This document shows positions 45,898 through 54,565 of a DNA stretch of 64,000 nucleotides, one piece after another; within the stretch, counting starts at the first letter, position 1; every line of letters begins with the position of its first letter. Made by a program: the position numbers and the translations under genes. This DNA comes from Pseudoxanthomonas sp. z9 (lineage in GTDB: Bacteria > Pseudomonadota > Gammaproteobacteria > Xanthomonadales > Xanthomonadaceae), in the NCBI RefSeq assembly GCF_006542425.1, contig NZ_VFID01000016.1, positions 1 to 64,000 of the forward strand, written 5' to 3'. Under the pieces are notes generated by a model that saw nothing but the letters and a program-made list of their open reading frames with translations, made no database searches and was not told the DNA's origin.

Positions 45898-47043
45898 TCA
45901 GAACACCAGCCGCCCACTTGCAATCAACCCATACAGCAGGCCGCCGAACCCCAGCACCAGTCCCACGGTGACCCCGACGATCCGCCACTTGCGCCGGCGC
46001 ACCGCGTCGGCGGTTTCGGCCACCGGGTCCAACTGCATGTCGCGCGCGCGCCGGCGCGCCAGGATCCGCGGCAGCCAGCGGCTGCACGACCACATGATGC
46101 CGCCGCAATAGGCGGCGGTGAGCAGGAGGTGCGGAATCCAGCCCGGCACCTTCTGCAGCGCGAGCGCACCGGCGAGGAACGCCAGGATCATCAGCGTGTT
46201 GACGGTGCCGTAGGCAATCAGCGCCCGCCGCTCCCGCGCATCCAGCGGATCGCGCAACTGCTTGCGGATACCGAACCAGACCGAGCCGATGCCGCCGATC
46301 AGGCCGACGGCGACCGCACCGAACGATGCGCCCAGCACTTTCAGCAGGCCTTTGCCCGCCAGCGCCGAACCGGTGCCCAGCACCGCCGCGGCGGCGGTCG
46401 GCGGCGCGCCCACCGCCAGCGCGCCCAGCACGATGCTGGCGAACGCCGCGCCCGGCGCGCTGCTGCGGGCGAACTCGCCGAAATGCTTCATCAATTCCTC
46501 GCGCACGTAACCGCGTGCCCGCGACAGGCGCTTGCGCACCGCCGCATCGGTCAGTCCCAGCAGGTGCGCGACCTGCTGCGAGCTCTGGCTTTCCCGGTAG
46601 TACAGCAGCAGCACTTCGCGGCTGTCTTCCGGCAGCGCGGCGATGACGTCGGCGGCCACCCGTTCCTGCTCGGTCTGCAACACCAGCTCGGCCGGCGTGG
46701 GCGCGGTGTCGGTGGCCAGTTCGATGGCGATGTCGGCGCCTTCGCCGGTGAGCGGCCGGTACTGCCCGGCGCGCAGGTGGTCGCGCGCCAGATTGCGGGT
46801 GATCTGGCGCAGCCACGGCAGCAGGCTGTCCGGATTCTTGAGGCTGCCGAGGTGCTTCCACGCCTTCAGGAAGGCTTCCTGGGCGATGTCCTCGCTGGCG
46901 TGCACGTCCCGGGTGATCGCATATGCAATCGCGGTGACGGTGTTCTGGCAGGCGCTGATTATCCGCCCGTAGGCATCGCGATCCCCCCGCTGGGCGGCGG
47001 GAAACTCATGGCGCAGGGTCAATTCCAGCGTGGCGGCGGTCAT
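45898..47043 (-). CDS. ECF sigma factor with membrane C-terminal half
   Basis: 381 residues. The N-terminal ~180 residues are a sigma-70 ECF domain: FPAAQRGDRDAYGRIISACQ, RDVHASEDIAQEAFLKAWKH (region 2), LLPWLRQITRNLARDHLRAG and EVLLLYYRESQSSQQVAHLL (region 4 HTH), then LTDAAVRKRLSRARG. The C-terminal ~200 residues carry about five transmembrane helices (LGTGSALAGKGLLKVLGASF; LIAYGTVNTLMILAFLAGAL; RIVGVTVGLVLGFGGLLYGL). No separate anti-sigma gene is adjacent. Close paralogue of 47485-48723; transcription initiation at unknown promoters, probably from the membrane. Confidence 0.88.
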   Translation of the reverse strand: MTAATLELTLRHEFPAAQRGDRDAYGRIISACQNTVTAIAYAITRDVHASEDIAQEAFLKAWKHLGSLKNPDSLLPWLRQITRNLARDHLRAGQYRPLTGEGADIAIELATDTAPTPAELVLQTEQERVAADVIAALPEDSREVLLLYYRESQSSQQVAHLLGLTDAAVRKRLSRARGYVREELMKHFGEFARSSAPGAAFASIVLGALAVGAPPTAAAAVLGTGSALAGKGLLKVLGASFGAVAVGLIGGIGSVWFGIRKQLRDPLDARERRALIAYGTVNTLMILAFLAGALALQKVPGWIPHLLLTAAYCGGIMWSCSRWLPRILARRRARDMQLDPVAETADAVRRRKWRIVGVTVGLVLGFGGLLYGLIASGRLVF

Positions 47044-47115
47044 CGGTGGTCGGCTCCCAGGCGGCTATGGAAGCACAGACGCCTGGGGAGACGCGATGTG
47101 ACCCGGTGCTTTTTT

Positions 47116-47417
47116 CGCCCCTTCCCCCGCGTGCGGGGGAAGGTTGGGATGGGGGCAAAGTTCCAGCGTTCGCCTGGATGACGGGGTAGGGCAATCCGGA
47201 AACCCCGTCATCGTCGTTCCGGCGCGATGCATCGACGTTCGCGGGGGGCGGTACGGGAGCGGGCTGCGGCATTGGCCCCCACCCCAACCCTCCCCCGCAC
47301 GCGGGGGAGGGAGCCGTGTCCGTACGCTGCCACCATCCTCAAGAGATGGAGGAAGGTACTTGATGCGTACTTCGCCCCTTCCCCCGCAAGCGGGGGAGGG
47401 TTGGGATGGGGGCAAGG
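47116..47417. repeat. Intergenic repeats, family C (three copies)
   Basis: Three hairpin copies between the two sigma genes: CTTCCCCCGCGTGCGGGGGAAG at 47116-47160, CTCCCCCGCACGCGGGGGAG at 47275-47311 and CTTCCCCCGCAAGCGGGGG at 47371-47417, all flanked by GGTTGGGATGGGGGCAAAG-like sequence or its complement. Confidence 0.75.
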
Positions 47418-47484
47418 TCAGCGCCCGCAGGTACGGCGGTGCGAGGTAGTGACGGCCGAAAGCCTGCACAGCCTCCCCCAAAAC

Positions 47485-48723
47485 TCAAAACCGCCCCGAC
47501 ACCTTCATCGACACGATCATCCCGCCCAGCGCCAGCACCGAGGCGATCACCACCCCGGTCGCGCCGTACATGCTCTCGTACAGCCACGCGCCGCGTCTGT
47601 GTCCACGCCGGGCGATATCGCGCGCCACCATGGGCTTCATCATCCGGCGCAGCGGCACCAGGCACTGGTAGTTGATGACGGCCATGCCGATCGCCGCCGC
47701 CAGCGTCATCGGCAACCAACTGCGGCTGAGGGCGGCGGCGGCCATGATGCTGACACCGACCGCCGCCGCGGTAGCGGTGTTCATGCGGATGAAGCGGCGC
47801 AACTGCGCGCGTTCGGTTTCGGTATCGGCAAAACTCAGCAGCAGGCGGCCACCGAAGTACGTGCCCAGCGCGCCACCGACCACGCCGCCGATCACCGCGC
47901 CCAGCGAGAAACCGGCGGTGACGCCGCCGTGGGCCAGCGTGTCGTAGGCGCCCATCAGCGTGCCCATCGCGGTGCCGCCGGACAGCGACGAAACGCCCAG
48001 CCCGCTGGCGCCCAGCTTGCCGGCACTGGCCGAACCCACGCCGACCGCGCCGGCGCCGATGGCGATGGCGGCGCTGGCGACCGGCGCCGCACCCATCAGC
48101 CCGCTGACCACCAGCACGGTGAAGGCCGCGCCGGGCGCGGTGGAGCGGGCGAACTCGCCGAAACGCTTCAGCATTTCCTCGCGCACGATGCCGCGCGCAC
48201 GCGACAGGCGCTTGCGCACCGCCGCGTCGCTCAGGCCCAGCAATTCGGCCACCTGCAGCGAGCTCTGCCCTTCGCGATAGAACAGCAGCAGGGTTTCGCG
48301 GGCATCTTCCGGCAGCGACGAGATGATGTCGGCGGCGGCGATTTCCTCCTCGGTGCGCAGCAGGCGTTCGGCCGGCGAGGGCGAGGGATCGGCGGTCAGG
48401 GTGATCGCCAGTTCCGCCGCTTCGCCCGACATCGGCTTGTGGTGCTGGGTGCGCAGGTAGTCGCGCGCCAGGTTGCGGGTTATCTGGCGCAGCCAGGGCA
48501 GGAAGCTGGCGCTGTTCTTCAGTCGGTCGAGCCGCTGCCAGGCGCGCAGGAAGGCTTCCTGCGCGATGTCCTCGCTGGCCTGCACGTCGCGAGTGATGGC
48601 GTAGGCGATCGCGGTGACCGTGTTCTGGCAGGCGCTGACGATGCGGCCATAGGCATCCTGATTGCCACGCGCGGCGGCGGGCAGCTCGTGCTGCAGCATC
48701 AGGTCGAGGGTCTGGGCATTCAT
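47485..48723 (-). CDS. ECF sigma factor with membrane C-terminal half (paralogue)
   Basis: 412 residues from the ATG at 48723. ECF domain: LPAAARGNQDAYGRIVSACQ, DVQASEDIAQEAFLRAWQRL, LPWLRQITRNLARDYLRTQH and LLLFYREGQSSLQVAELLG, LSDAAVRKRLSRARG. C-terminal part: Gly/Ala-rich helices (GLMGAAPVASAAIAIGAGAV; SLGAVIGGVVGGALGTYFGG; TAAAVGVSIMAAAALSRSWL). Identity with the 45898-47043 protein is strong in the sigma part and across TVTAIAYAITRD. The two genes are a tandem duplication split by repeat DNA. Start follows a poor ribosome site. Confidence 0.87.
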   Translation of the reverse strand: MNAQTLDLMLQHELPAAARGNQDAYGRIVSACQNTVTAIAYAITRDVQASEDIAQEAFLRAWQRLDRLKNSASFLPWLRQITRNLARDYLRTQHHKPMSGEAAELAITLTADPSPSPAERLLRTEEEIAAADIISSLPEDARETLLLFYREGQSSLQVAELLGLSDAAVRKRLSRARGIVREEMLKRFGEFARSTAPGAAFTVLVVSGLMGAAPVASAAIAIGAGAVGVGSASAGKLGASGLGVSSLSGGTAMGTLMGAYDTLAHGGVTAGFSLGAVIGGVVGGALGTYFGGRLLLSFADTETERAQLRRFIRMNTATAAAVGVSIMAAAALSRSWLPMTLAAAIGMAVINYQCLVPLRRMMKPMVARDIARRGHRRGAWLYESMYGATGVVIASVLALGGMIVSMKVSGRF

Positions 48724-48791
48724 CGGGGCGGGGCTTCCTTGGGTTCCTGGTCCCCGGGACGAGACCGCCCGAAAAATGTGACCAAGCCGGA

Positions 48792-49316
48792 TCAGCCTCC
48801 GGAAGCCGGCTTCACCTGTACCCGCACCGCGTCGTCTTCCTCGGTCTCGTCGGCGGGCGCGGGTGCCGGCTGCGTGGGCGCGGCGGGTGCCGCGGCCGGC
48901 GCCGGAGCGGGTGCGGCCGGGCGCGGCGCGCGGTGGCGCAACACCGTGAACACCGCCGCCACCGCAATCAGGCCTAGCAGGATCAGGCGGATGCGCCAGG
49001 CCCAGGAGTTGCGCTTCGGCGGATCGTCCTGGGTGCTGGTGAAGGTCAGCGGCGCCGGACCCGCGCCGGGGCGGGTGGTTTCCAGCAGCCCGGCGTCGCG
49101 CAGGATCTGGCGCGCGCGCGGCTGGTCTTCCGGATGCCGCACCCACACCGCCGGCTGCAGGCCCTTCGGCACCGGTTCGGTATAGCGGAACTGGCTGCCG
49201 CGCTTGCCGCGATACGAGCGCTCGTTGCTGATGTGGACCTCGATGCCGGCGTCGCGCAGCAGCTTGGCCACACCCTCGACGGTTTCCAGACGCTGGCTGG
49301 TGAAAATCTGGCGCAT
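48792..49316 (-). CDS. DUF2007-domain protein with membrane helix
   Basis: 174 residues. The N-terminal ~90 residues resemble the DUF2007 putative signal-transducing domain: IFTSQRLETVEGVAKLLRDA, GIEVHISNERSYRGKRGSQF and PAVWVRHPEDQPRARQILRD. A transmembrane helix (LILLGLIAVAAVFTVLRH) and a Pro/Ala-rich then acidic tail follow. The family often binds ligands or partner proteins; 68 bp upstream of the sigma gene, so it may feed into that sigma factor (inference). Confidence 0.75.
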   Translation of the reverse strand: MRQIFTSQRLETVEGVAKLLRDAGIEVHISNERSYRGKRGSQFRYTEPVPKGLQPAVWVRHPEDQPRARQILRDAGLLETTRPGAGPAPLTFTSTQDDPPKRNSWAWRIRLILLGLIAVAAVFTVLRHRAPRPAAPAPAPAAAPAAPTQPAPAPADETEEDDAVRVQVKPASGG

Positions 49317-49322
49317 CGTCGA

Positions 49323-50237
49323 TCAGTCCTTCGCCGGCACGGCGGCCGCAGCGTGGGCGTCGGGCACCACCCGGATCAGGCCTTCCTGGGCGGTGCTGGC
49401 GACCAGCCGGCCATGGCGATCGAAGATCTGCCCGCGCGCCAGCCCGCGCGAACCCTGCGCGCTGGGGCTGTCGATCGAATACAGCAGCCAGTCGTCGGCG
49501 CGGAACGGGCGGTGGAACCACAGCGCGTGATCCAGCGAGGCCATCTGCACGTTCGGCTGGTAATAGCTGATGCCGTGCGGATAGGTCGCCGTGCCCAGCA
49601 GCTGGAAATCGGAGGCGTAGGCCAGCAGGGCGCGATGCAGCTCGGGCGAATCGCCGACCTTCTCGCTCAGACGGAACCACACCTGCTGGAACGGCGGCCG
49701 CTTGGGCGGATTCAGTTCGTCGCGCGGATACACGTGGCGGAACTCGAACGGCCCGCGCCGCGACAGCCAGCGCTGCACCTTGATCGGCAGCGTCGCCATC
49801 ACCTCGGCCGGCACCGGCGGCGCCGGCGTCACGTCCTCGGGCTGCGGCACCTCGGGCATCGACAACTGGTGTTCCGCGCCGGCTTCCTCGCCCTGGAACG
49901 AGGCCGCGCAGAAGAAGATCACCCGCCCATGCTGGATCGCCGTGACCCGGCGCACCGAGAAACTGCCGCCATCGCGCGTGCGATCCACCTCGTAGACGAT
50001 CGGCGCCTCGATGTTGCCGGCGCGCAGGAAGTAGGCATGCAGCGAATGCGCCCGGCGCTCGCCTTCACCTTCCACCGTCGCCTGCGCGGCCGACAGCGCC
50101 TGTCCCAGCACCTGCCCGCCGAACACGTACTTGGTGCCGATATCGCGGCTCTGGCCCCGGAACAGGTTGTCCTCCAGCCGCTCCAGCGAGAGCAGGTCGA
50201 TGAGTTCGCTGACGACGGGTTCGGGCTTGGCAGACAC
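49323..50237 (-). CDS. tesB: Acyl-CoA thioesterase II
   Basis: Double hot-dog thioesterase. The GTG at 50237 gives the usual N-terminus (SELIDLLSLERLEDNLFRGQ); a TTG at 50249 is also possible. FGGQVLGQALSAAQATVEGE, IEAPIVYEVDRTRDGGSFSV, RRVTAIQHGRVIFFCAASFQ and a catalytic Asp in MASLDHALWFHRPFRADDWL fit TesB. 304 residues; cleaves medium to long acyl-CoAs. Confidence 0.93.
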   Translation of the reverse strand: MSAKPEPVVSELIDLLSLERLEDNLFRGQSRDIGTKYVFGGQVLGQALSAAQATVEGEGERRAHSLHAYFLRAGNIEAPIVYEVDRTRDGGSFSVRRVTAIQHGRVIFFCAASFQGEEAGAEHQLSMPEVPQPEDVTPAPPVPAEVMATLPIKVQRWLSRRGPFEFRHVYPRDELNPPKRPPFQQVWFRLSEKVGDSPELHRALLAYASDFQLLGTATYPHGISYYQPNVQMASLDHALWFHRPFRADDWLLYSIDSPSAQGSRGLARGQIFDRHGRLVASTAQEGLIRVVPDAHAAAAVPAKD

Positions 50238-50374
50238 GGCGGCTCGCAAGGCGGGTCGGAAGGGTGGGGATTATACGGGGCGGGGGCTTGGGGCCTCAGG
50301 GCCGGATTGGGCATTCGGGATTCGGGATTCGGGATTCGGGATTGGAGCATCAGATCGAGGACATCCCCGCTCTT

Positions 50375-50987
50375 GCCTCCCCCTTCGCAGAAGGGGGACC
50401 GAGGGGGATTTGCTTTTGGCGGGAAAACCCACAACCCCCACCTGTGGGAGCGACGTCAGTCGCGAATCCGGGATCCCGAATCGCGACTGACGTCGCTCCC
50501 ACAAGGAAACCCCATCAGGGCACCCACCGCACCAGTCACACTGCTGCCATCACCTGTATCTGCGGAAAACATGCGCCGCCCAAAATTCCGCTCGGAAGCA
50601 AGCTTTGCCTCCCCCTTCGCAGAAGGGGGACCGAGGGGGATTTGCTTTTGGCGGGAAAACCCACAACCCCCACCTGTGGGAGCGACGTCAGTCGCGAATC
50701 CGGGATCCCGAATCGCGACTGACGTCGCTCCCACAAAGAAACCCCATCAGGGCACCCACCGCACCAGTCACACTGCTGCCATCGCCCGTTTCCCACGGAA
50801 AAACATGCGCCACCAAAATTCCGCTCGGAAGCAAGCTTTGCCTCCCCCTTCGCAGAAGGGGGACCGAGGGGGATTTGCTTCTGGCGGGAAGACCCACAAC
50901 CCCCACCTGTAGGAGCGACGTCAGTCGCGACCCGATGGCTTCCGGTCGCGACTGACGTCGCTCCCACAAGGAAACCCCATCAGGGCT
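50375..50987. repeat. Tandem array of three ~232-bp units (families A+B plus amidase 3' end)
   Basis: Units start at 50375, 50607 and 50840 (periods 232 and 233). Each holds a family B element (CCTCCCCCTTCGCAGAAGGG), an inverted family A pair, and a block beginning CCCCATCAGGGC that resembles the 3' end of the amidase gene, which forms the end of the third unit (stop at 50980). Upstream of the first unit (50310-50342) is a short TTCGGGA microsatellite-like run. No ORF is credible across the region 50250-50979. Confidence 0.85.
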
Positions 50988-51546
50988 CCAACCGTGTCAG
51001 CCCCACCGCCACCATCACCCGTTCCCACGGGAACAGTGGCCCCGGATCCAGTTTCCGCTGCACCTGCACCGCCGGATCATCGCTCGCCGGCTCCAGCGTC
51101 CGATCCAGATCCTCGTGCCCGGCAATCCACCGTAGCGCCGGCAGTTGCGACGGCAGCCAGCGCAGCAGCGCAATCAACGCCTCGATCTGCGCTTCGGTAT
51201 ACGGCTCTTCCATCCGCTGGTGGTCGCTCGCCAGCCAATGCGGATAGCGGCCGATGTTCACCAGCTCGATGCCAATGGCGCGCGGGTTGTAACCGCGCAC
51301 ATGGTGCGCCACCCGGTCCAGCGCCACGTACTGGTGCACGCTGCCGTCGCGATCGATATAGAAGTGCCCGCTGTTGCCGGTACCCGACCCCGGATACAGG
51401 ATCTCCTCGCCAAACCGCCGCGCCGTCGCCAGATCCGGCAGCTCGGTGCAATGGATCACCACCAGATCCACCTGTGCCAGCGGGCGCGGCTCCAGCCGGG
51501 TTTCATAGGGCAGGGGAGCGGAGTGGATGGCGGGCGCGTCGGACAT
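50980..51546 (-). CDS. N-acetylmuramoyl-L-alanine amidase (AmpD type)
   Basis: 188 residues from the ATG at 51546. Amidase_2 zinc enzyme: QVDLVVIHCTELPD (first His), SVHQYVALDRVAHHVRGYNP (His), AIGIELVNIGRYPHW and RWIAGHEDLDRTLEPASDDP (His, Asp). No signal peptide, so cytosolic as AmpD. Its last codons and stop are the end of the tandem repeat array, so the C-terminus may have been affected. Cleaves peptides from anhydromuropeptides in recycling (family knowledge). Confidence 0.9.
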   Translation of the reverse strand: MSDAPAIHSAPLPYETRLEPRPLAQVDLVVIHCTELPDLATARRFGEEILYPGSGTGNSGHFYIDRDGSVHQYVALDRVAHHVRGYNPRAIGIELVNIGRYPHWLASDHQRMEEPYTEAQIEALIALLRWLPSQLPALRWIAGHEDLDRTLEPASDDPAVQVQRKLDPGPLFPWERVMVAVGLTRLEP

Positions 51547-51632
51547 GCCGGGCATGCTAGCAGGCCGATACCGGCGCGCGGCTCAAGTAAACTGGCGGCC
51601 TGCGCCGCGGCCGTCGCGGCGGGATGATCCCC

Positions 51633-52124
51633 ATGCCCCTGTCTCCCGATTCCCCGCTTGCCCAGTTGATGGCCCGCCTGCCGCGCGCCGGCCAGGTCGA
51701 ATGGATTGGCCTGCGTCCCGCCCGCGACGTGGCGATGGTGCCGGTGCAGCAGGTCGAAGCCGTCACCGGCATCGGCCTGGTCGGCGACCGCTATGCCGGC
51801 GGCAGCGGCAAGCGCGGCATCACCCTCATCCAGGCCGAACACCTGCCGGCCATCGCCGCGCTGGCCGCGCGTGCGGATCTGCAACCGGCGCTGCTGCGAC
51901 GGAACGTGGTGGTCTCCGGGATTCCGCTGATCGCGCTGAAGGAGCGCCGCTTCCGCATCGGCGACGTCGTGCTGGAAGGCACCGACGAATGCGATCCCTG
52001 TTCGCGCATGGAAGACGCGCTCGGCCCGGGCGGCTACAACGCCATGCGCGGCCACGGCGGCCTGTGCGCGCGCATCCTCGAAGGCGGCGTGTTCCGCATC
52101 GGCGATCGCGTGGAGGCGCTGTGA
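51633..52124 (+). CDS. MOSC-domain protein
   Basis: 163 residues. RYAGGSGKRGITLIQAEHLP and RRNVVVSGIPLIALKERRFR, with Cys in GTDECDPCSRMED, match MOSC (molybdenum cofactor sulfurase C-terminal) domains, which deliver sulfur or bind molybdopterin. The start at 51633 or 51624 is open. A TAAACT -10-like box lies at 51588-51593. It overlaps the next gene by 4 bp (GTGA). Confidence 0.87.
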   Translation: MPLSPDSPLAQLMARLPRAGQVEWIGLRPARDVAMVPVQQVEAVTGIGLVGDRYAGGSGKRGITLIQAEHLPAIAALAARADLQPALLRRNVVVSGIPLIALKERRFRIGDVVLEGTDECDPCSRMEDALGPGGYNAMRGHGGLCARILEGGVFRIGDRVEAL

Positions 52125-52663
52125 GCCCGCCCTCCCGGATTCGCGGCCACTGCATCCTCTCGCACGGTTTCGAAAGCGGCCCCGACGCCACCAAGGTCAC
52201 CGCGCTGGCGGACGTCGCCGAGCGCCTGGGCTGGACCCACGAACGTCCCGACTACACCGATCTGGACGCGCGCCGCGAGATCAGCTCGCTCGGTGACGTG
52301 CCCGCGCGGCTGGAACGCCTGCGCGGCCTCGCGCTCGCCGCCGCCAGCCGTGGCCCGCTGGTGCTCGCCGGCTCCAGCCTCGGCGCCTACATCGCCGGCC
52401 GCATCTCGCTGGAAGTGCCGGTGCGCGGCCTGTTCCTGATGGCGCCGCCCACCACCATGGGGCCGCTGCCGGGACTGGACGCCGCGCCGGTGCCGATTTC
52501 GGTCATCCACGGCTGGGACGATGAACTGATTCCCGCGCAGCTCGTCGTCGACTGGGCGCACGCCCGCCGCGCGCGCCTGCTGATGGTCGACGACGCGCAT
52601 CGCCTGTCTTCGCACGTGGCAGCCTCCGCCGACGCGTTCGGCCAGTTGCTCGCCTCGCTGTAA
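52121..52663 (+). CDS. Small alpha/beta hydrolase (YqiA/YcfP-like)
   Basis: 180 residues from a GTG overlapping the MOSC stop. CILSHGFESGPDATKVTALA is an oxyanion-type loop, GPLVLAGSSLGAYIAGRISL holds the nucleophile Ser, WDDELIPAQLVVDWAHARRA the Asp, and DAHRLSSH the His. Short esterase-like hydrolases of this kind are often co-expressed with ABC or nucleoside genes; substrate unknown. Confidence 0.85.
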   Translation: MSPPSRIRGHCILSHGFESGPDATKVTALADVAERLGWTHERPDYTDLDARREISSLGDVPARLERLRGLALAAASRGPLVLAGSSLGAYIAGRISLEVPVRGLFLMAPPTTMGPLPGLDAAPVPISVIHGWDDELIPAQLVVDWAHARRARLLMVDDAHRLSSHVAASADAFGQLLASL

Positions 52664-52715
52664 CCCCGCCGCGCCGCGTTCAGCCCGCGTCTGGCCGCGG
52701 CCGCGCGACTGCCGC

Positions 52716-52721
52716 TAGAAT
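52716..52721 (+). promoter_or_regulatory. -10-like box of the ABC-F gene
   Basis: TAGAAT, ~100 bases before the ABC-F start; no -35 hexamer recognised. Confidence 0.35.
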
Positions 52722-52824
52722 CGCGGCCTCGATTCGTCCCAGGTGTCCACGCCCATGCGCCATTGATGCCGCCGTCGCTTCAGACGGCCCAGGTTCCCGC
52801 CGGCCCCGCGCCGAGGGAGTTCCC

Positions 52825-54459
52825 GTGGCATCACATGGAATCCGCATGACGAATCCTTTCCTGACGCTCGACCGCGCGTCGTTGTCCCTGCCCGACGGCA
52901 GGATCCTTTTCTCCGATCTCGACCTGCACCTGGACGCCCCCCCGACCGGGCTGGTGGGGCGCAATGGCGTGGGCAAGAGCGTGCTTGCGCGCCTGCTGGC
53001 CGGAGAGGTCGAACCCACCGCCGGCAAGCGCGCCGCCAGCGGCCGCGTGCACTACCTGCCGCAACAGATCCGCGTGCCACCCGGCGCCACCGTCGCCTCG
53101 CTCGCCGGCGTCGATGGTCCGCTGGACGCGCTTGCGCGCATCGAGGCCGGCAGCGCCGAGGTGCGCGATTTCGATGCGTTGGGCGATCGTTGGGACATCC
53201 GCCAGCAACTCGCGCAGGCATTGGAGGCGCAGGGCCTGCCGGATCTCGCGCCGGATCGCGCCGCCGACACCCTCAGCGGCGGCGAGGCGATGCGCGTGGC
53301 GCTGGCCGGCGCGTTCCTGTCCGAGGCCGACTTCCTGATCCTCGACGAACCCAGCAACCACCTCGACGCGCCGCAACGCCAGCGCCTGCACGCGCAACTC
53401 GCCCAATGGCAGAACGGCCTGCTGGTGATCAGCCACGATCGCCGCCTGCTCGACACCTTCGCCCGCATCGAGGAACTGTCGCCGCACGGCCTGCGGACCT
53501 ACGGCGGCGGTTATGGTTTCTACGCCGCGCGCAAGGCGGAGGAGCAGGCGCAGGCGCAGCGCGAACTGGAGCAGACCAAGGCCGCCGTGCAGCGCCAGGA
53601 ACGCGCGCTGCGCGAACAGCGCGAACGCCAGCAACGCCGGCAGGCGCGCGGCAACCGCGACGCGCGCGACGCCAACCAGGCACCGATCCTGATGGGCCTG
53701 CGCAAGGACCGCAGCGAGGACAGCGCCGGCCGTTTCGCCGCCCGCCAGCAGGCCGCGCGCGAACAGCTCGGCGCGCAGTTACGCGAGGCCGCGCGCAGGC
53801 AGGAGCCCGCGGTGGAACTGGCCCTGTTCGCGCCCGATGCGGCCTCCGCGCAGGACCGTATCGCCTTGCGCCTGGAAGACGCGGTGCTGCCGTTCGTACC
53901 CGCCACCGCCCAAGGCATGAACCTCACCCTCACCGGGCGCCAGCGCATCGGCATCACCGGTGCCAACGGCAGCGGCAAATCCACGCTGCTGAAGGTGCTG
54001 GCCGGGCAGGTGCCGCTCTTGTCCGGACATCGCCGCGCGCACGTGCCGGTGGCGTGGCTGGATCAGCGCCTGGCCGGGCTGGATCCCGCCGCCAGCGTGT
54101 TGGCGCAGTTGCGCGAGGCCAACCCGGACGCGGGCGAGGCCGCGCTGCGCACCCGGTTGGCGCTGTTGGGGCTGGACGCCGGCCACATCGACGGCCCCAG
54201 CGCGAAACTCAGCGGCGGCGAGCGCCTCAAGGCCGCGCTGGCCTGCGTGCTGTACGCCGCGCAGCCGGCGGGCCTGCTGCTGCTGGACGAACCCGGCAAC
54301 CATCTGGATCTGGCCGGGCTGGACGCGCTGGAAAGCATGCTGCGCCAGTACCGCGGCGCGCTGGCCGTGGTCTCCCACGACGAGGCCCTGCTGGAACGGC
54401 TGGACCTGACCCATCGCCTGCACCTGTCGCGGGAAAGCTGGGCCCTGTCGCACGCCTGA
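52825..54459 (+). CDS. ABC-F family ATPase
   Basis: 544 residues if read from the GTG at 52825 (GGGAG five bases upstream); the ATG at 52846 ([20 protein letters not shown]) is an alternative. Two ABC domains: Walker A GRNGVGKS and GANGSGKS, signatures LSGGEAM and LSGGERL, Walker [12 protein letters not shown] and [11 protein letters not shown]. The inter-domain linker is long and charged ([20 protein letters not shown], then [12 protein letters not shown]). ABC-F proteins act on ribosomes or in antibiotic protection; no transmembrane segment. Confidence 0.93.
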   Translation: MASHGIRMTNPFLTLDRASLSLPDGRILFSDLDLHLDAPPTGLVGRNGVGKSVLARLLAGEVEPTAGKRAASGRVHYLPQQIRVPPGATVASLAGVDGPLDALARIEAGSAEVRDFDALGDRWDIRQQLAQALEAQGLPDLAPDRAADTLSGGEAMRVALAGAFLSEADFLILDEPSNHLDAPQRQRLHAQLAQWQNGLLVISHDRRLLDTFARIEELSPHGLRTYGGGYGFYAARKAEEQAQAQRELEQTKAAVQRQERALREQRERQQRRQARGNRDARDANQAPILMGLRKDRSEDSAGRFAARQQAAREQLGAQLREAARRQEPAVELALFAPDAASAQDRIALRLEDAVLPFVPATAQGMNLTLTGRQRIGITGANGSGKSTLLKVLAGQVPLLSGHRRAHVPVAWLDQRLAGLDPAASVLAQLREANPDAGEAALRTRLALLGLDAGHIDGPSAKLSGGERLKAALACVLYAAQPAGLLLLDEPGNHLDLAGLDALESMLRQYRGALAVVSHDEALLERLDLTHRLHLSRESWALSHA

Positions 54460-54565
54460 GCGCGCGCGGGGCCGGTTTTCCGTGTGTTTCCACCCCCAAT
54501 CCGGCAAAATTGCCCGGCAAAACCGCGCCCGTCCGCGCCCCGTCGTCCCGAGTTCCGGAGTCCAC

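Noticed and set aside
47485..49680. Extended frame giving a 731-codon protein at the second sigma factor
   Set aside because: The true start (ATG 48723) aligns with the paralogue; the extension overlaps the DUF2007 gene in another frame.
50375..50987. CRISPR-like appearance of the repeat array
   Set aside because: Only three long units of ~232 bp composed of REP elements; no short repeat/spacer structure.
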